DNA from: Arcobacter cryaerophilus gv. crypticus
GTDB lineage: Bacteria > Campylobacterota > Campylobacteria > Campylobacterales > Arcobacteraceae
DNA length: 64,000 nt
Direction of reading: 5' to 3'
Assembly: GCF_002993025.1 (NCBI RefSeq)
Contig: NZ_NXGI01000017.1
Location: 62,001 to 126,000 of the forward strand
Positions 19,088 through 27,288 of this stretch are shown here, piece by piece. The translations under genes and the position numbers were made by a program. The notes below the pieces were generated by a model. That model saw only the letters and a list, made by a program, of their open reading frames with translations, searched no databases and was not told the DNA's origin. The first letter of the stretch is position 1. The number at the start of each line of letters is the position of its first letter.

Positions 19088-19866
19088 TGAATTGCAATAT
19101 GAAAGGTAAAACTTTAGTAATTTCAGGGGGTACAAAAGGTATCGGCAAAGAGTGTGTATATAAATTTGCAAGCAATGGCATAAATGTAGCATTTACATAT
19201 AATTCTAACCAACAATTTGCTTTTGATATTTGTAAAGATATTGAAGAAAAATATAGTGTAAAATGCAAAGCATACCCTTTTAATATTTTAGAACCTGAAA
19301 AATATAAAGAACTTTTTGAAGAAATAGATAAAGATTTTGATAGAGTTGATTTTTTCATCTCAAATGCTATGATTTACGGACGTGCTGTTGTTGGTGGATA
19401 TGGTAAATTTATGAAATTAAAACCAAGAGGATTAAACAATATCTATACAGCAACTGTAAATGCTTTTGTATGTGGTTCTCAACAAGCTGCAAAAAGAATG
19501 CAAAAAGTTGGTGGAGGAGCTATTGTTTCACTTTCATCTACTGGAAATTTAGTATATATTGAAAACTATGCAGGTCATGGAACAAATAAAGCTGCTGTTG
19601 AAACAATGGTTAAATATGCTGCAAATGAACTTGGTGAAATGGGAATTAGAGTAAATGCAGTTTCAGGTGGTCCTATTGATACAGATGCTTTAAAAGCATT
19701 TACAAACTATGAAGAGGTAAAAGCAAAAACAGCTGAATACTCTCCATTAAATAGAATTGGTCAACCAGAAGATTTAGCACAATCTTGTTATTTCTTATGC
19801 ACTTCTGATGCTTCTTGGATTACAGGGCACACATTAATCGTTGATGGTGGGACAACTTTTAGATAA
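19087..19866 (+). CDS. fabL: Enoyl-ACP reductase, FabL-like short-chain dehydrogenase
   Basis: 259 residues. NADPH-binding GGTKGIG lies near residue 15. The catalytic Tyr and Lys sit in the Y-x6-K spacing (YAGHGTNK), as in enoyl-ACP reductases, and not in the Y-x3-K of ordinary short-chain dehydrogenases. The NAVSGGPIDTDALKAF block strongly resembles Bacillus FabL. It would reduce trans-2-enoyl-ACP in fatty-acid elongation. Homologues at this position in Campylobacter and Helicobacter have been labelled generic oxidoreductases. It abuts dapA and pgsA (one-base overlap each). Confidence 0.82.
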   Translation: MNCNMKGKTLVISGGTKGIGKECVYKFASNGINVAFTYNSNQQFAFDICKDIEEKYSVKCKAYPFNILEPEKYKELFEEIDKDFDRVDFFISNAMIYGRAVVGGYGKFMKLKPRGLNNIYTATVNAFVCGSQQAAKRMQKVGGGAIVSLSSTGNLVYIENYAGHGTNKAAVETMVKYAANELGEMGIRVNAVSGGPIDTDALKAFTNYEEVKAKTAEYSPLNRIGQPEDLAQSCYFLCTSDASWITGHTLIVDGGTTFR

Positions 19867-20408
19867 TGTCAAAGAATCTAAATCTTCCAAATATTTTAGC
19901 TCTATTTAGAATAGCATTAGCTCCGCTAATGCTATGGTTTTTTATTGATAGAGACAATTCATTATTCTCATCTTGGCATCCATCTTGGTTTGATTATTTT
20001 GCAGGACTTATATTTGTAATTGCTTCGGTTACTGATTTTTTTGATGGTTTTATTGCAAGAGCTTGGAATCAAATGACAAAATTGGGTGGAATTTTAGACC
20101 CACTTGCTGATAAAATGCTAGTTCTTGCAGGATTTTTAGGACTTATGGTTCTTGATAGAGCAAGTGTTTGGGCAGTATTTTTGATACTTTCTAGAGAATT
20201 TTTTATTACAGGTTTAAGAGTTGTTGCTGTATCTGAAGGTAAAGATGTAGCTAGTACAATGGCTGGAAAAATTAAAACTGTAGTTCAGATGATTGCAATT
20301 GGATTTTTAATTATGAATTGGCCATATGCAACTACTCTTTTATGGTTTGCAGTAGCTTTAACTATATACTCTGGTTTAGAATATACTAGAGATTACTTCA
20401 AAGCTTAA
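19866..20408 (+). CDS. pgsA: CDP-diacylglycerol-glycerol-3-phosphate phosphatidyltransferase
   Basis: 180 residues with four to five membrane helices. It makes phosphatidylglycerol phosphate. The CDP-alcohol phosphotransferase motif is complete near residues 60-85: DFFDGFIAR, then LGGILDPLADKM, giving the four metal-binding Asp. It overlaps fabL by one base and is followed by rseP after 8 bp. Confidence 0.94.
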   Translation: MSKNLNLPNILALFRIALAPLMLWFFIDRDNSLFSSWHPSWFDYFAGLIFVIASVTDFFDGFIARAWNQMTKLGGILDPLADKMLVLAGFLGLMVLDRASVWAVFLILSREFFITGLRVVAVSEGKDVASTMAGKIKTVVQMIAIGFLIMNWPYATTLLWFAVALTIYSGLEYTRDYFKA

Positions 20409-20416
20409 GGATTTTT

Positions 20417-21475
20417 TTGGGTACTATTACTTTTTTACTGGTTTTATCTTTTTTAGTATTTTTTCATGAACTAGGACACTTTCTAGCGGCAAGATTTTTT
20501 GGTGTAAAGGTTGAAAAGTTTTCAATTGGATTTGGAAAAGCAATTTATAGCAAATATTGGGCAGGAACTACTTGGCAATTCGCTATGATACCACTTGGTG
20601 GATATGTACAAATGAAAGGTCAAAATGACTCAAATCCTACTTTAGTAGAAAGTGGCGATGACTCATACAATACAAAAAAACCTTGGCAAAGAATTATCAT
20701 ACTATTTGCAGGACCTTTTGCAAATTTTATTTTAGCTGCTATTTTATATTTTGGTATTGCTCTTATGGGTGCTAAAACTTTAGCTCCTGTTATTGGAAAT
20801 ATTAGTTCTAACTCAGTTGCAGCAGTTGCTGGTTTACAAACTAATGATGAGATTATAAGAATAAACGACAAAGATATAAAATCTTGGGATGAAATAGGTA
20901 AAGTTATCACAAGCTCGCAAGGCTCTTTACAGTTTTATATAAAAAGAGACAATCAACTAATAGTTAAAACTATGAATCCTCAAATTTCTGATAGCCAAAA
21001 TATGTTTAATGAACCTATTAAAAAAAGAATGATAGGAATAGCACCAAAAGGTGAAGTAGTAACTTTAGAATTAGGATTTTTCGACTCTTTAACTTATGCT
21101 TACGAAAAAACTATTTTTGCTTCAACTATGATTTTTCAAGGTGTTCAAAAACTAATTTCTGGAGTAATTCCAAGCAGTGAGATTGGTGGAGTTATTACTA
21201 TTGGAAAAGTTATAAGCGATGCTAGTGAAAGCTCTTTAATAGCACTTTTAACAATTACGGCTTTAATATCTGTAAATTTAGGGGTTTTAAATCTTCTTCC
21301 AATTCCAGCACTTGATGGTGGACATATTATGTTTAATCTATACGAAATGATTATGAGAAAAAAACCTAGTGATCATGTTTTTATGTTTCTTACAATAATG
21401 GGATGGTTAATTTTAGGAAGCTTAATGCTACTTGGAATTTACAACGATATTAATAGAATATTTTTAAGTAACTAA
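20417..21475 (+). CDS. rseP: Site-2 membrane zinc protease RseP
   Basis: 352 residues starting at TTG 20417, with AAGG 6 nt upstream overlapping the pgsA stop region. An inner-membrane intramembrane protease: the zinc site HELGH lies in the first helix (about 16-20), a PDZ domain spans about 115-185, and the third ligand Asp is in LLPIPALDGGHI. RseP cleaves membrane-anchored anti-sigma factors or signal-peptide remnants; its substrate here is unknown. It is the last gene before a strong terminator. Confidence 0.93.
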   Translation: MGTITFLLVLSFLVFFHELGHFLAARFFGVKVEKFSIGFGKAIYSKYWAGTTWQFAMIPLGGYVQMKGQNDSNPTLVESGDDSYNTKKPWQRIIILFAGPFANFILAAILYFGIALMGAKTLAPVIGNISSNSVAAVAGLQTNDEIIRINDKDIKSWDEIGKVITSSQGSLQFYIKRDNQLIVKTMNPQISDSQNMFNEPIKKRMIGIAPKGEVVTLELGFFDSLTYAYEKTIFASTMIFQGVQKLISGVIPSSEIGGVITIGKVISDASESSLIALLTITALISVNLGVLNLLPIPALDGGHIMFNLYEMIMRKKPSDHVFMFLTIMGWLILGSLMLLGIYNDINRIFLSN

Positions 21476-21496
21476 TACAAATACTTACAACTAACT

Positions 21497-21522
21497 ATAA
21501 AGCCCTATTTTTAGGGCTTTAT
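21497..21522 (+). terminator. Rho-independent terminator after rseP
   Basis: ATAAAGCCCT (21497-21506) pairs perfectly with AGGGCTTTAT (21513-21522) over a 6-nt loop containing a T-run. It lies 21 bp after the rseP stop and closes the long plus-strand gene run. Confidence 0.8.
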
Positions 21523-21582
21523 ATTATTAAAAAAGATATAATTGTCAATAAAACTATATATTTGTTTTAAAAGGATTGATTT

Positions 21583-21987
21583 ATGTTAAAAAAAATGTTA
21601 AAAATTCAAGTTATTGTATTATTATTAATAGGTGTTAATATTCAAGCAAATTCTTTAGTCAATTGTGATGAGTTAATTGGCTGTGAAAAGAAAATTTGTA
21701 AACTTGAAAAAGAGTTAGAATCAGCAAAAAAAATGAATATTATTTCTAAAGTAGATGGTTTAGAAACTGCATTAGATAAAGTTCGTAAATACTGCACTAA
21801 TGATAAATTAATCAAAGATTTAAAAGATAAAATTAATGATAAAAAAGAAGACCTAGCCGAACATTTAGAAGATTATGAAAAAGCAGTAAAAGATAATAAA
21901 ACAGATAAAATAAAAAAATATGAAACTAAAATAGCCGAAGATAAGACAGAAATAAAAGAGCTACAAGAAGAATTAAATACTTTTTAA
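21583..21987 (+). CDS. Periplasmic DUF1090-family (YqjC-like) protein
   Basis: 134 residues. A signal peptide (1-22, ending NIQAN) precedes a highly charged helical domain. Two Cys pairs occur (near residues 28/34 and 38/64), as does the pattern KVDGLETALDKVRKYC, which matches DUF1090/YqjC proteins. The C-terminal half is coiled coil (long Lys/Glu runs). Function unknown; a periplasmic location is likely. It follows AAAGGATTG at a suitable distance and has its own transcription unit after the rseP terminator. Confidence 0.78.
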   Translation: MLKKMLKIQVIVLLLIGVNIQANSLVNCDELIGCEKKICKLEKELESAKKMNIISKVDGLETALDKVRKYCTNDKLIKDLKDKINDKKEDLAEHLEDYEKAVKDNKTDKIKKYETKIAEDKTEIKELQEELNTF

Positions 21988-22232
21988 CTCTTTTTCTTAC
22001 TTTGTGTATTTTTGCATAATTTCACTAAAAAATATACATATTAATAAAGTAGTATAAATTTAGTATTTTGTATAATTACTTACATTTAATTCGATGTTAG
22101 ATACTATTTTAAAACATACAATATTATCCCTACTTTTTATATAAAATATTCAATTTAGTAGTGATGATTTTATAAACAAATAGTCCAATAGATAGGACTT
22201 AATTAATATTTTAAACAACTAAAAGGCATTTT

Positions 22233-22916
22233 ATGGAAAAAACTATTGCAACAAAAAATCTTGACAACTTAATTACAAAAGTTGAAGCAGCAAGACTTAG
22301 AGTTAGTGAGCATCATATAGTAAAAATTATTGGTATTTCAAAATACTCAACTATTGAAGATATTAAAACACTTTATAACGTTGGTCAGCGAGCTTTTGGA
22401 GAAAATAAAGTTCAAGATTTAAGAGATAAATCTCAAGCTTTAGATAAACTTCCAATAGAATGGCACTTTGTTGGTACTTTACAAAAAAATAAAATAAATA
22501 ATCTAATAGAGTTAAACCCTACTTTGGTTCACTCTTTGGGCTCTTTGGAACTTGCAATTGAACTAAACAAAAAATTAGTTGAAAAAAATAAAAAAATGTC
22601 TTGTCTTCTTCAAATAAACTCAAGTTATGAAGATAGCAAAAGTGGAGTTGATCCAAAAGATGCAGTAGAAACATATAAAAACATTATTAATATTTGTCCA
22701 AATATTATTTTAAAAGGTGTTATGACTATTGGAGCAAATAGTGAAGATGAAAAAATAATAAAAGATAGTTTTATGATTACAAAGGAAATTTTCGATTCAC
22801 TAAAACCTTTTGGTGCAAGATACTGTTCTATGGGGATGAGTGGAGACTTTGAAATTGCAATTGAATGTGGCTCAAACTTAATAAGAGTTGGCTCAACTTT
22901 ATTTAAAAACTCTTAA
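22233..22916 (+). CDS. YggS-family pyridoxal-phosphate homeostasis protein
   Basis: 227 residues. A single alanine-racemase-type barrel that binds PLP but has no known catalytic turnover. The PLP-lysine is in IIGISKYST (about 36), followed by the family signature FGENKVQDL, then the SMGMSGDFEIAIECGSNLIRVGS phosphate-binding C-terminus. It affects vitamin B6 and amino-acid pools in other bacteria. The 245-bp upstream gap contains an extended -10 (TGTATAAT, near 22070) and a weak AGTCC/GGACT hairpin, but no gene. Confidence 0.92.
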   Translation: MEKTIATKNLDNLITKVEAARLRVSEHHIVKIIGISKYSTIEDIKTLYNVGQRAFGENKVQDLRDKSQALDKLPIEWHFVGTLQKNKINNLIELNPTLVHSLGSLELAIELNKKLVEKNKKMSCLLQINSSYEDSKSGVDPKDAVETYKNIINICPNIILKGVMTIGANSEDEKIIKDSFMITKEIFDSLKPFGARYCSMGMSGDFEIAIECGSNLIRVGSTLFKNS

Positions 22917-22976
22917 AACATCTATTTTATAGTAACTTTTAAGTTTTACTTAAGATATATTTAAAAGTTATTTATC

Positions 22977-22982
22977 TATAAT
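22977..22982 (+). promoter_or_regulatory. -10 box upstream of the MCP gene
   Basis: TATAAT lies 27 bp before the ATG at 23010, in AT-rich DNA typical of sigma-70 promoters in this phylum. A TAACTTTTAA/TTAAAAGTTA inverted repeat (22933-22942 and 22961-22970) just upstream may end the YggS-family transcript. Confidence 0.45.
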
Positions 22983-23009
22983 TTCAAATCTTATAAAAAA
23001 GGTTTCTAA

Positions 23010-24410
23010 ATGCTTATGAATCTTACCTCTAAACAACGTTTTTTCTTAAATATGCTTCTAAGCCAAATTGGTTTTGCCGCTATTAGTACTGTTGCGATTT
23101 TAAGTGATCACAAAATATCTGCTATTATTGCTGTAAATATTGTATTTGCTATTATAGTTGGGTACATAAACTATAACTCAATGCAAAGGGTTGTAGGTGG
23201 TATTAATAGAATAAAAGAGTATATAGAAAATCTTATGGATTATATGTTTTTCAAAACAAATAATATTAGAAAAGCTGAATATATGAAAAATGATGATATT
23301 GGAGATATTCTTAAAGAACTAAATGAATATTTTGATAAATATGACAGAATGAGAAAAGATGATATGCATGTTTTGGGAGAATTAGTAATAGCTCTTGATA
23401 AAGTAGCTCAAGGTATCTACTCTACACAAATAAATTCAAGTACTTCAAACTTTATGGTACACACTTTAAAAGAAGTTGTAAATAAAATGCTAGTTCGTGC
23501 AAATACAAATATTGAAGATTTGGTTGAGATTATAGGACTTTATTCTGAACATGATTATAGAAAACAAGTAAATATAAATCCTGTTTTAAAGGGCAAAATG
23601 AAACTTGCTATGGAACAGATTAATCAGCTTGGTTCTGAATTAAACAACAATGCAAAACACAATCTAGAAAATGGTACATTATTAGAGAAAAACTCTTTAA
23701 CTATGAACAGAAGTGTTGAAAATTTAGCAAACAAAGCAAATGCACAAGCTGCAAGTCTTGAAGAGACAGCGGCTGCTCTTGAAGAGATTACAGGTATAAC
23801 AAAAAATAATACTCAAAATGCTCATAAGATGTCTAATTTAAGTAAAGATGTAAAAGATAGTGTAGTTTTAGGTGAAAATCTAGCAAATAAAACTGCTTTT
23901 TCTATGGATGAAATAAATGCAAAAGTAGAAGCTATAAATGAAGCTATTGAAGTAATCGACCAAATAGCATTCCAAACAAATATTCTTTCACTTAATGCTG
24001 CTGTTGAAGCTGCAACTGCAGGTGAGGCTGGAAAAGGTTTTGCCGTTGTTGCACAAGAAGTGAGAAATCTAGCAAATAGAAGTGCAGAAGCTGCAAAAGA
24101 GATAAAAGATTTAGTACAAAATGCAACAAGCAAAACAAATGATGGTAAAAAAATATCAGATGAAATGAAAATTGGATATAGCAATTTAAATAAATTAATC
24201 TCTGAAACTATAGATATTATTCAAGATGTAAGTATTGCTTCTAGTGAGCAACTAAAAGGAATAGAGCAAATAAATGATGCTGTATCTATTTTGGATAGAG
24301 TAACTCAAGAAAATGCCGCTGAAGCTAGCAATGTTGCACTAATTGCAAATGAGACTTTAGATATGGCAAAAATTTTAGTAGAAGATGCAAAAACAAAAAA
24401 AGTAAGTTAA
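23010..24410 (+). CDS. Methyl-accepting chemotaxis protein, CetA-like energy-taxis transducer
   Basis: 466 residues. Two membrane helices lie at about 9-55 with almost no periplasmic loop, so there is no extracellular ligand domain. A HAMP-like and linker region follows, then the signalling domain with the hairpin [17 protein letters not shown] (about 315-331). A PAS protein of Aer type is encoded 14 bp downstream. In Campylobacter the pair CetA (membrane transducer) and CetB (FAD-PAS) jointly senses redox state, and this pair has the same layout. The cet name is inferred from that. Confidence 0.85.
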   Translation: MLMNLTSKQRFFLNMLLSQIGFAAISTVAILSDHKISAIIAVNIVFAIIVGYINYNSMQRVVGGINRIKEYIENLMDYMFFKTNNIRKAEYMKNDDIGDILKELNEYFDKYDRMRKDDMHVLGELVIALDKVAQGIYSTQINSSTSNFMVHTLKEVVNKMLVRANTNIEDLVEIIGLYSEHDYRKQVNINPVLKGKMKLAMEQINQLGSELNNNAKHNLENGTLLEKNSLTMNRSVENLANKANAQAASLEETAAALEEITGITKNNTQNAHKMSNLSKDVKDSVVLGENLANKTAFSMDEINAKVEAINEAIEVIDQIAFQTNILSLNAAVEAATAGEAGKGFAVVAQEVRNLANRSAEAAKEIKDLVQNATSKTNDGKKISDEMKIGYSNLNKLISETIDIIQDVSIASSEQLKGIEQINDAVSILDRVTQENAAEASNVALIANETLDMAKILVEDAKTKKVS

Positions 24411-24424
24411 ACTAAGGAGTAAAT

Positions 24425-24820
24425 ATGTCAAAAGAGATAATACTTAATGATTACACTTTTTTAGTAAGTGAAACAGATGAAAAAGGTACCATAATGTTTG
24501 CAAATGATGATTTTTGTAAAATTGCTGGTTATGATATAGATGAGTTAATAGGCAAACCACATAATATAATACGACATAAAGATATGCCAAAAGTTGCTTT
24601 CAAAGATTTATGGGAAACTATTAAAAAAGGCAATATTTGGACAGGATATGTAAAAAATAGCGCAAAAAATGGAGATTTTTATTGGGTTTATGCAACTGTA
24701 TTTCCAACAGTTACTAGTGAAAATACAAAAGGTTTTTTATCTTGCAGAAGAAAAGCTAATGCACTTGAGATAGAAACTCACGAGAAACTATATAAGGAAC
24801 TTTTAGAAAAAGAGATATAA
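24425..24820 (+). CDS. Aer-type PAS protein, CetB-like redox sensor
   Basis: 131 residues, a single PAS domain. It closely resembles the N-terminal PAS of E. coli Aer: GKPHNIIRHKDMPKVAFKDL near 40-60 and WTGYVKNSAKNGDFYWV near 75-91, the region that binds FAD in Aer. It has no membrane anchor or signalling domain, so it should act through the transducer encoded 14 bp upstream. GGAG precedes the ATG. Confidence 0.86.
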   Translation: MSKEIILNDYTFLVSETDEKGTIMFANDDFCKIAGYDIDELIGKPHNIIRHKDMPKVAFKDLWETIKKGNIWTGYVKNSAKNGDFYWVYATVFPTVTSENTKGFLSCRRKANALEIETHEKLYKELLEKEI

Positions 24821-24830
24821 ACTCTCTTTT
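24808..24830. terminator. Bidirectional hairpin between cetB-like and cytochrome genes
   Basis: AAAAGAGA (24808-24815) pairs with TCTCTTTT (24823-24830) with a 7-nt loop. It spans the stop of the plus-strand PAS gene and the convergent stop of the minus-strand cytochrome gene; both stem arms supply A/T runs. Confidence 0.55.
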
Positions 24831-25167
24831 ACTTTAACTTATCAAAAAGATTATACTCACTCCAATAAATATCCAAAGCCTCTTTTAATTCAGTATCGCT
24901 TAATCTTGTTTTTTTCTTTAAACCAAATCTTTTTATAATCGATTCAGACATCAAGCTCTTCTCTTTTGTAGGATTTTTTAAAAAATCAAACATAGCTTCT
25001 TTAACATCTTCTTCACTACTAAACTCGAGTAAATATCTATAGAAATATTTATCTATACTAACAGGAATTCTATTATGACAAGTAACACAATTTCTTTCAT
25101 ATATATTTTTAGGGTTTGAAAAAGCAAAAACAGAAATTAAACATAGAAAAATTACTAATCTTGCCAT
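24829..25167 (-). CDS. Exported mono-heme c-type cytochrome-like protein
   Basis: 112 residues. Signal peptide 1-17 (ISVFAFS) followed by one heme-attachment motif CVTCH at about 27-31. The remainder is charged and helical with a possible axial Met in SLMSES. It is the last gene of a four-gene operon with DUF1104, response regulator and histidine kinase genes, and overlaps the kinase by 13 nt. It may be a periplasmic redox partner or signal input for that kinase; this is inferred from position only. Confidence 0.75.
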   Translation of the reverse strand: MARLVIFLCLISVFAFSNPKNIYERNCVTCHNRIPVSIDKYFYRYLLEFSSEEDVKEAMFDFLKNPTKEKSLMSESIIKRFGLKKKTRLSDTELKEALDIYWSEYNLFDKLK

Positions 25168-26348
25168 TTTATTTTTATCCTTGTTCCTACATCAATTTTT
25201 GAAATAACATCAATTTTAAAATCATACTCTTTTGCTATAAGAGATACAATATTAAGCCCTATTCCAAAGCCACCTACACTTTTGTCAAATCTTTTATATC
25301 TTGTAAAAAGATTTGATAAGTTATCTTTACTCATACCTTTTCCACTATCTTCAATTATCAAAATTTTATCTTTTAAATTAACTTTAATAAAGCCTTGAAA
25401 CTTATTATATTTTATTGCATTTGAAAGAATATTATCTATTAGTTTTGATAGTTTTTTTATATCACAAACTATAAAAATATCATCTTTTATATCTAAAATA
25501 AACTCAACTTTTTTACTACTAGCAATTGATTTAAAAAAATCAACTCTTTGATTTAAAACTTGAGAAAAATTCAACTTTTCATTATTTGAAATTATCTGAT
25601 TATTCAAAGAGACAAAAGTTAAATCTTCATATATGTTTGAAATTGTTTTTGCTCCTATTTCTATTCTGTTTATCTTTTTTGCTAATTTTTCATCAATATT
25701 ATTTTTATTTATCATCTGTATATTTGATAAAATTGCAGCAATTGGAGTATTTAATTCATGCGTTGTATCTTTGATAAATCTATCAAGCATTTGGATAGAA
25801 TCTCTCATTGGTTTTAAAAATAGTTTTGCAATAAAATATCCAACAAAAAGAAGTAAAATAAATGAAAATAAAAACCAAAAAAGCATTTTATATTTAATAT
25901 TTGTAAACCAAATATTATCATCTTCAATCTCAACTATTACATATTTACTACCTAAATAGTAAGATTCTGGCTCTTTTATTAAATGAATATATCCATCTTT
26001 TAAATATATAACTTCATCAAGTTTTACATCACTCATAAGTAAAGTTGAAAAAATCTTCTTTTTTGAGCTATCAAAAATAGCAGAATTAAATCTTTCATCT
26101 CTTGGATAGATATCTGATTTATCAATATTAATATGCAACTCTTTTAGATTTGCAATTTGAGCATTTGAGTAGTTTTGCAGAGTTTGTCTTTTATCTTGAA
26201 GCATTAAGTCTTTTTTAAATTGATAATATAAAAAAGTAATAACACCCAAAATAACCAAAACTAATATTGAGTAAATTAAACTAAACCCAATAATAGTTCT
26301 AGTTTCACTCTTGGATAAATCTATACCCGAGCTTTTTAAAACTAACAA
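25155..26348 (-). CDS. Membrane sensor histidine kinase (HisKA type)
   Basis: 397 residues. Two membrane helices (about 20-42 and 155-178) flank a periplasmic sensor of about 110 residues. The kinase core has the H-box HELNTPIAAI (about 195), N-box DNILSNAIKYN, G1 DSGKGMS and G2 GFGIGLNIV. The start is a TTG at 26348 lying 44 nt inside the upstream regulator gene; no ATG, GTG or TTG occurs later before the first membrane helix, so the overlap appears real. Confidence 0.87.
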   Translation of the reverse strand: MLVLKSSGIDLSKSETRTIIGFSLIYSILVLVILGVITFLYYQFKKDLMLQDKRQTLQNYSNAQIANLKELHINIDKSDIYPRDERFNSAIFDSSKKKIFSTLLMSDVKLDEVIYLKDGYIHLIKEPESYYLGSKYVIVEIEDDNIWFTNIKYKMLFWFLFSFILLLFVGYFIAKLFLKPMRDSIQMLDRFIKDTTHELNTPIAAILSNIQMINKNNIDEKLAKKINRIEIGAKTISNIYEDLTFVSLNNQIISNNEKLNFSQVLNQRVDFFKSIASSKKVEFILDIKDDIFIVCDIKKLSKLIDNILSNAIKYNKFQGFIKVNLKDKILIIEDSGKGMSKDNLSNLFTRYKRFDKSVGGFGIGLNIVSLIAKEYDFKIDVISKIDVGTRIKIKWQD

Positions 26349-26973
26349 TTTTATCTTTTCCCAAAATTTTTCTAAGGTTTTTTATATAAGTTCTCAAAGA
26401 GTTATCACTATAATCTTCATCATAATCCCAAACAAAATCATAAATTCTATCGTGTGAAAGTAGCTCATTTGGATTTTGAAGAAAAAATTTCAAAAGCTTT
26501 AACTCTTTTAAATTTAATTTTATCTCTTCATTATTTGATTTTAGTTCATTTGAGATTGTATTAAATGTAACATTAGGAGAGATTTCAACTACCTCATTTT
26601 TGTTTGAAAACTCTTTTTTTATTAAAGTTTGGACTCTTAATAATAACTCTTTTATCTCGAAAGGTTTTCTAATATAATCATCACAACCACTAAGAAATCC
26701 CTCTTCTAATGAACTCATTGAGTTCAAAGATGTTATAAATATAGCTGGTGTTGTTTTTCCTGTAGCTCTAGCCTCTTTTAAGACTTCAAATCCACTTTTC
26801 TTTGGAACATTTACATCTAAAAGAAGTAAATCAAAGTTTTGTTCATATATTTTTGACAAAGCTTCATCTCCATCATGAACACAAACTACATCAAAACCCT
26901 CTTCTTCAAAATATTCGCAAACTGTTTCGCTTAAGTTATAATCATCTTCTAGCAGTAAAATTTTACTCTTCAT
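26305..26973 (-). CDS. OmpR/PhoB-family response regulator
   Basis: 222 residues from ATG 26973 (a TTG two codons upstream is also in frame). The receiver has the acidic pocket LLEDDYN, phosphoacceptor Asp in LLLLDVNVPK and the Lys in YIRKPFE. The C-terminal winged helix (about 125-220) ends with FKKLGYRFIQE. The start lies inside the DUF1104 gene, and the kinase starts inside this gene, so three genes are translationally linked. It is similar in kind to the regulator at 62379-63044. Confidence 0.9.
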   Translation of the reverse strand: MKSKILLLEDDYNLSETVCEYFEEEGFDVVCVHDGDEALSKIYEQNFDLLLLDVNVPKKSGFEVLKEARATGKTTPAIFITSLNSMSSLEEGFLSGCDDYIRKPFEIKELLLRVQTLIKKEFSNKNEVVEISPNVTFNTISNELKSNNEEIKLNLKELKLLKFFLQNPNELLSHDRIYDFVWDYDEDYSDNSLRTYIKNLRKILGKDKIVSFKKLGYRFIQE

Positions 26974-27205
26974 CTTCAATTATCTTTCTTTCAGGTGTTT
27001 CAACTAATCTTTTTTCATATTGAGCTTTTTCATGAGTATTCATCTTCCCCAATCTTATTTCTAGCTCTTTTTGAAAATCTGCCATATCTTTCTCATCAAC
27101 AAACCCTATAATTTCTATTAGCTCTTGATTACTCATTTGGCTAAAATTCTCTTTTGAAAAACCAAAAGTCATTAAAATAAAAAAACACAAAATTAACTTC
27201 CGCAT
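26963..27205 (-). CDS. Small exported DUF1104-family protein
   Basis: 80 residues from ATG 27205. An in-frame ATG at 27238 would add 11 charged residues before the signal peptide and is less likely. The signal peptide MRKLILCFFILMTFGFS precedes a mature part of about 60 residues with FSQMSNQELIEIIGFV, which fits the DUF1104 family of Campylobacterota. These are small periplasmic proteins of unknown function, often next to two-component genes. Here it overlaps the start of the response regulator. Confidence 0.75.
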   Translation of the reverse strand: MRKLILCFFILMTFGFSKENFSQMSNQELIEIIGFVDEKDMADFQKELEIRLGKMNTHEKAQYEKRLVETPERKIIEDEE

Positions 27206-27288
27206 AAATCCAACTCTTTTTATTTTTACTTTACTCAAGAACTGTAGAATAATTGTTTATTGTAGCTAAAAATTGATATAATGGCTCT

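Noticed and set aside
22182-22199. AGTCC/GGACT hairpin before the YggS-family gene
   Set aside because: Five base pairs only, in AT-rich DNA; could be chance.
26346-26348. Frameshift at the regulator-kinase junction
   Set aside because: Both proteins have complete C- and N-termini; a TTG start inside the previous gene explains the overlap.
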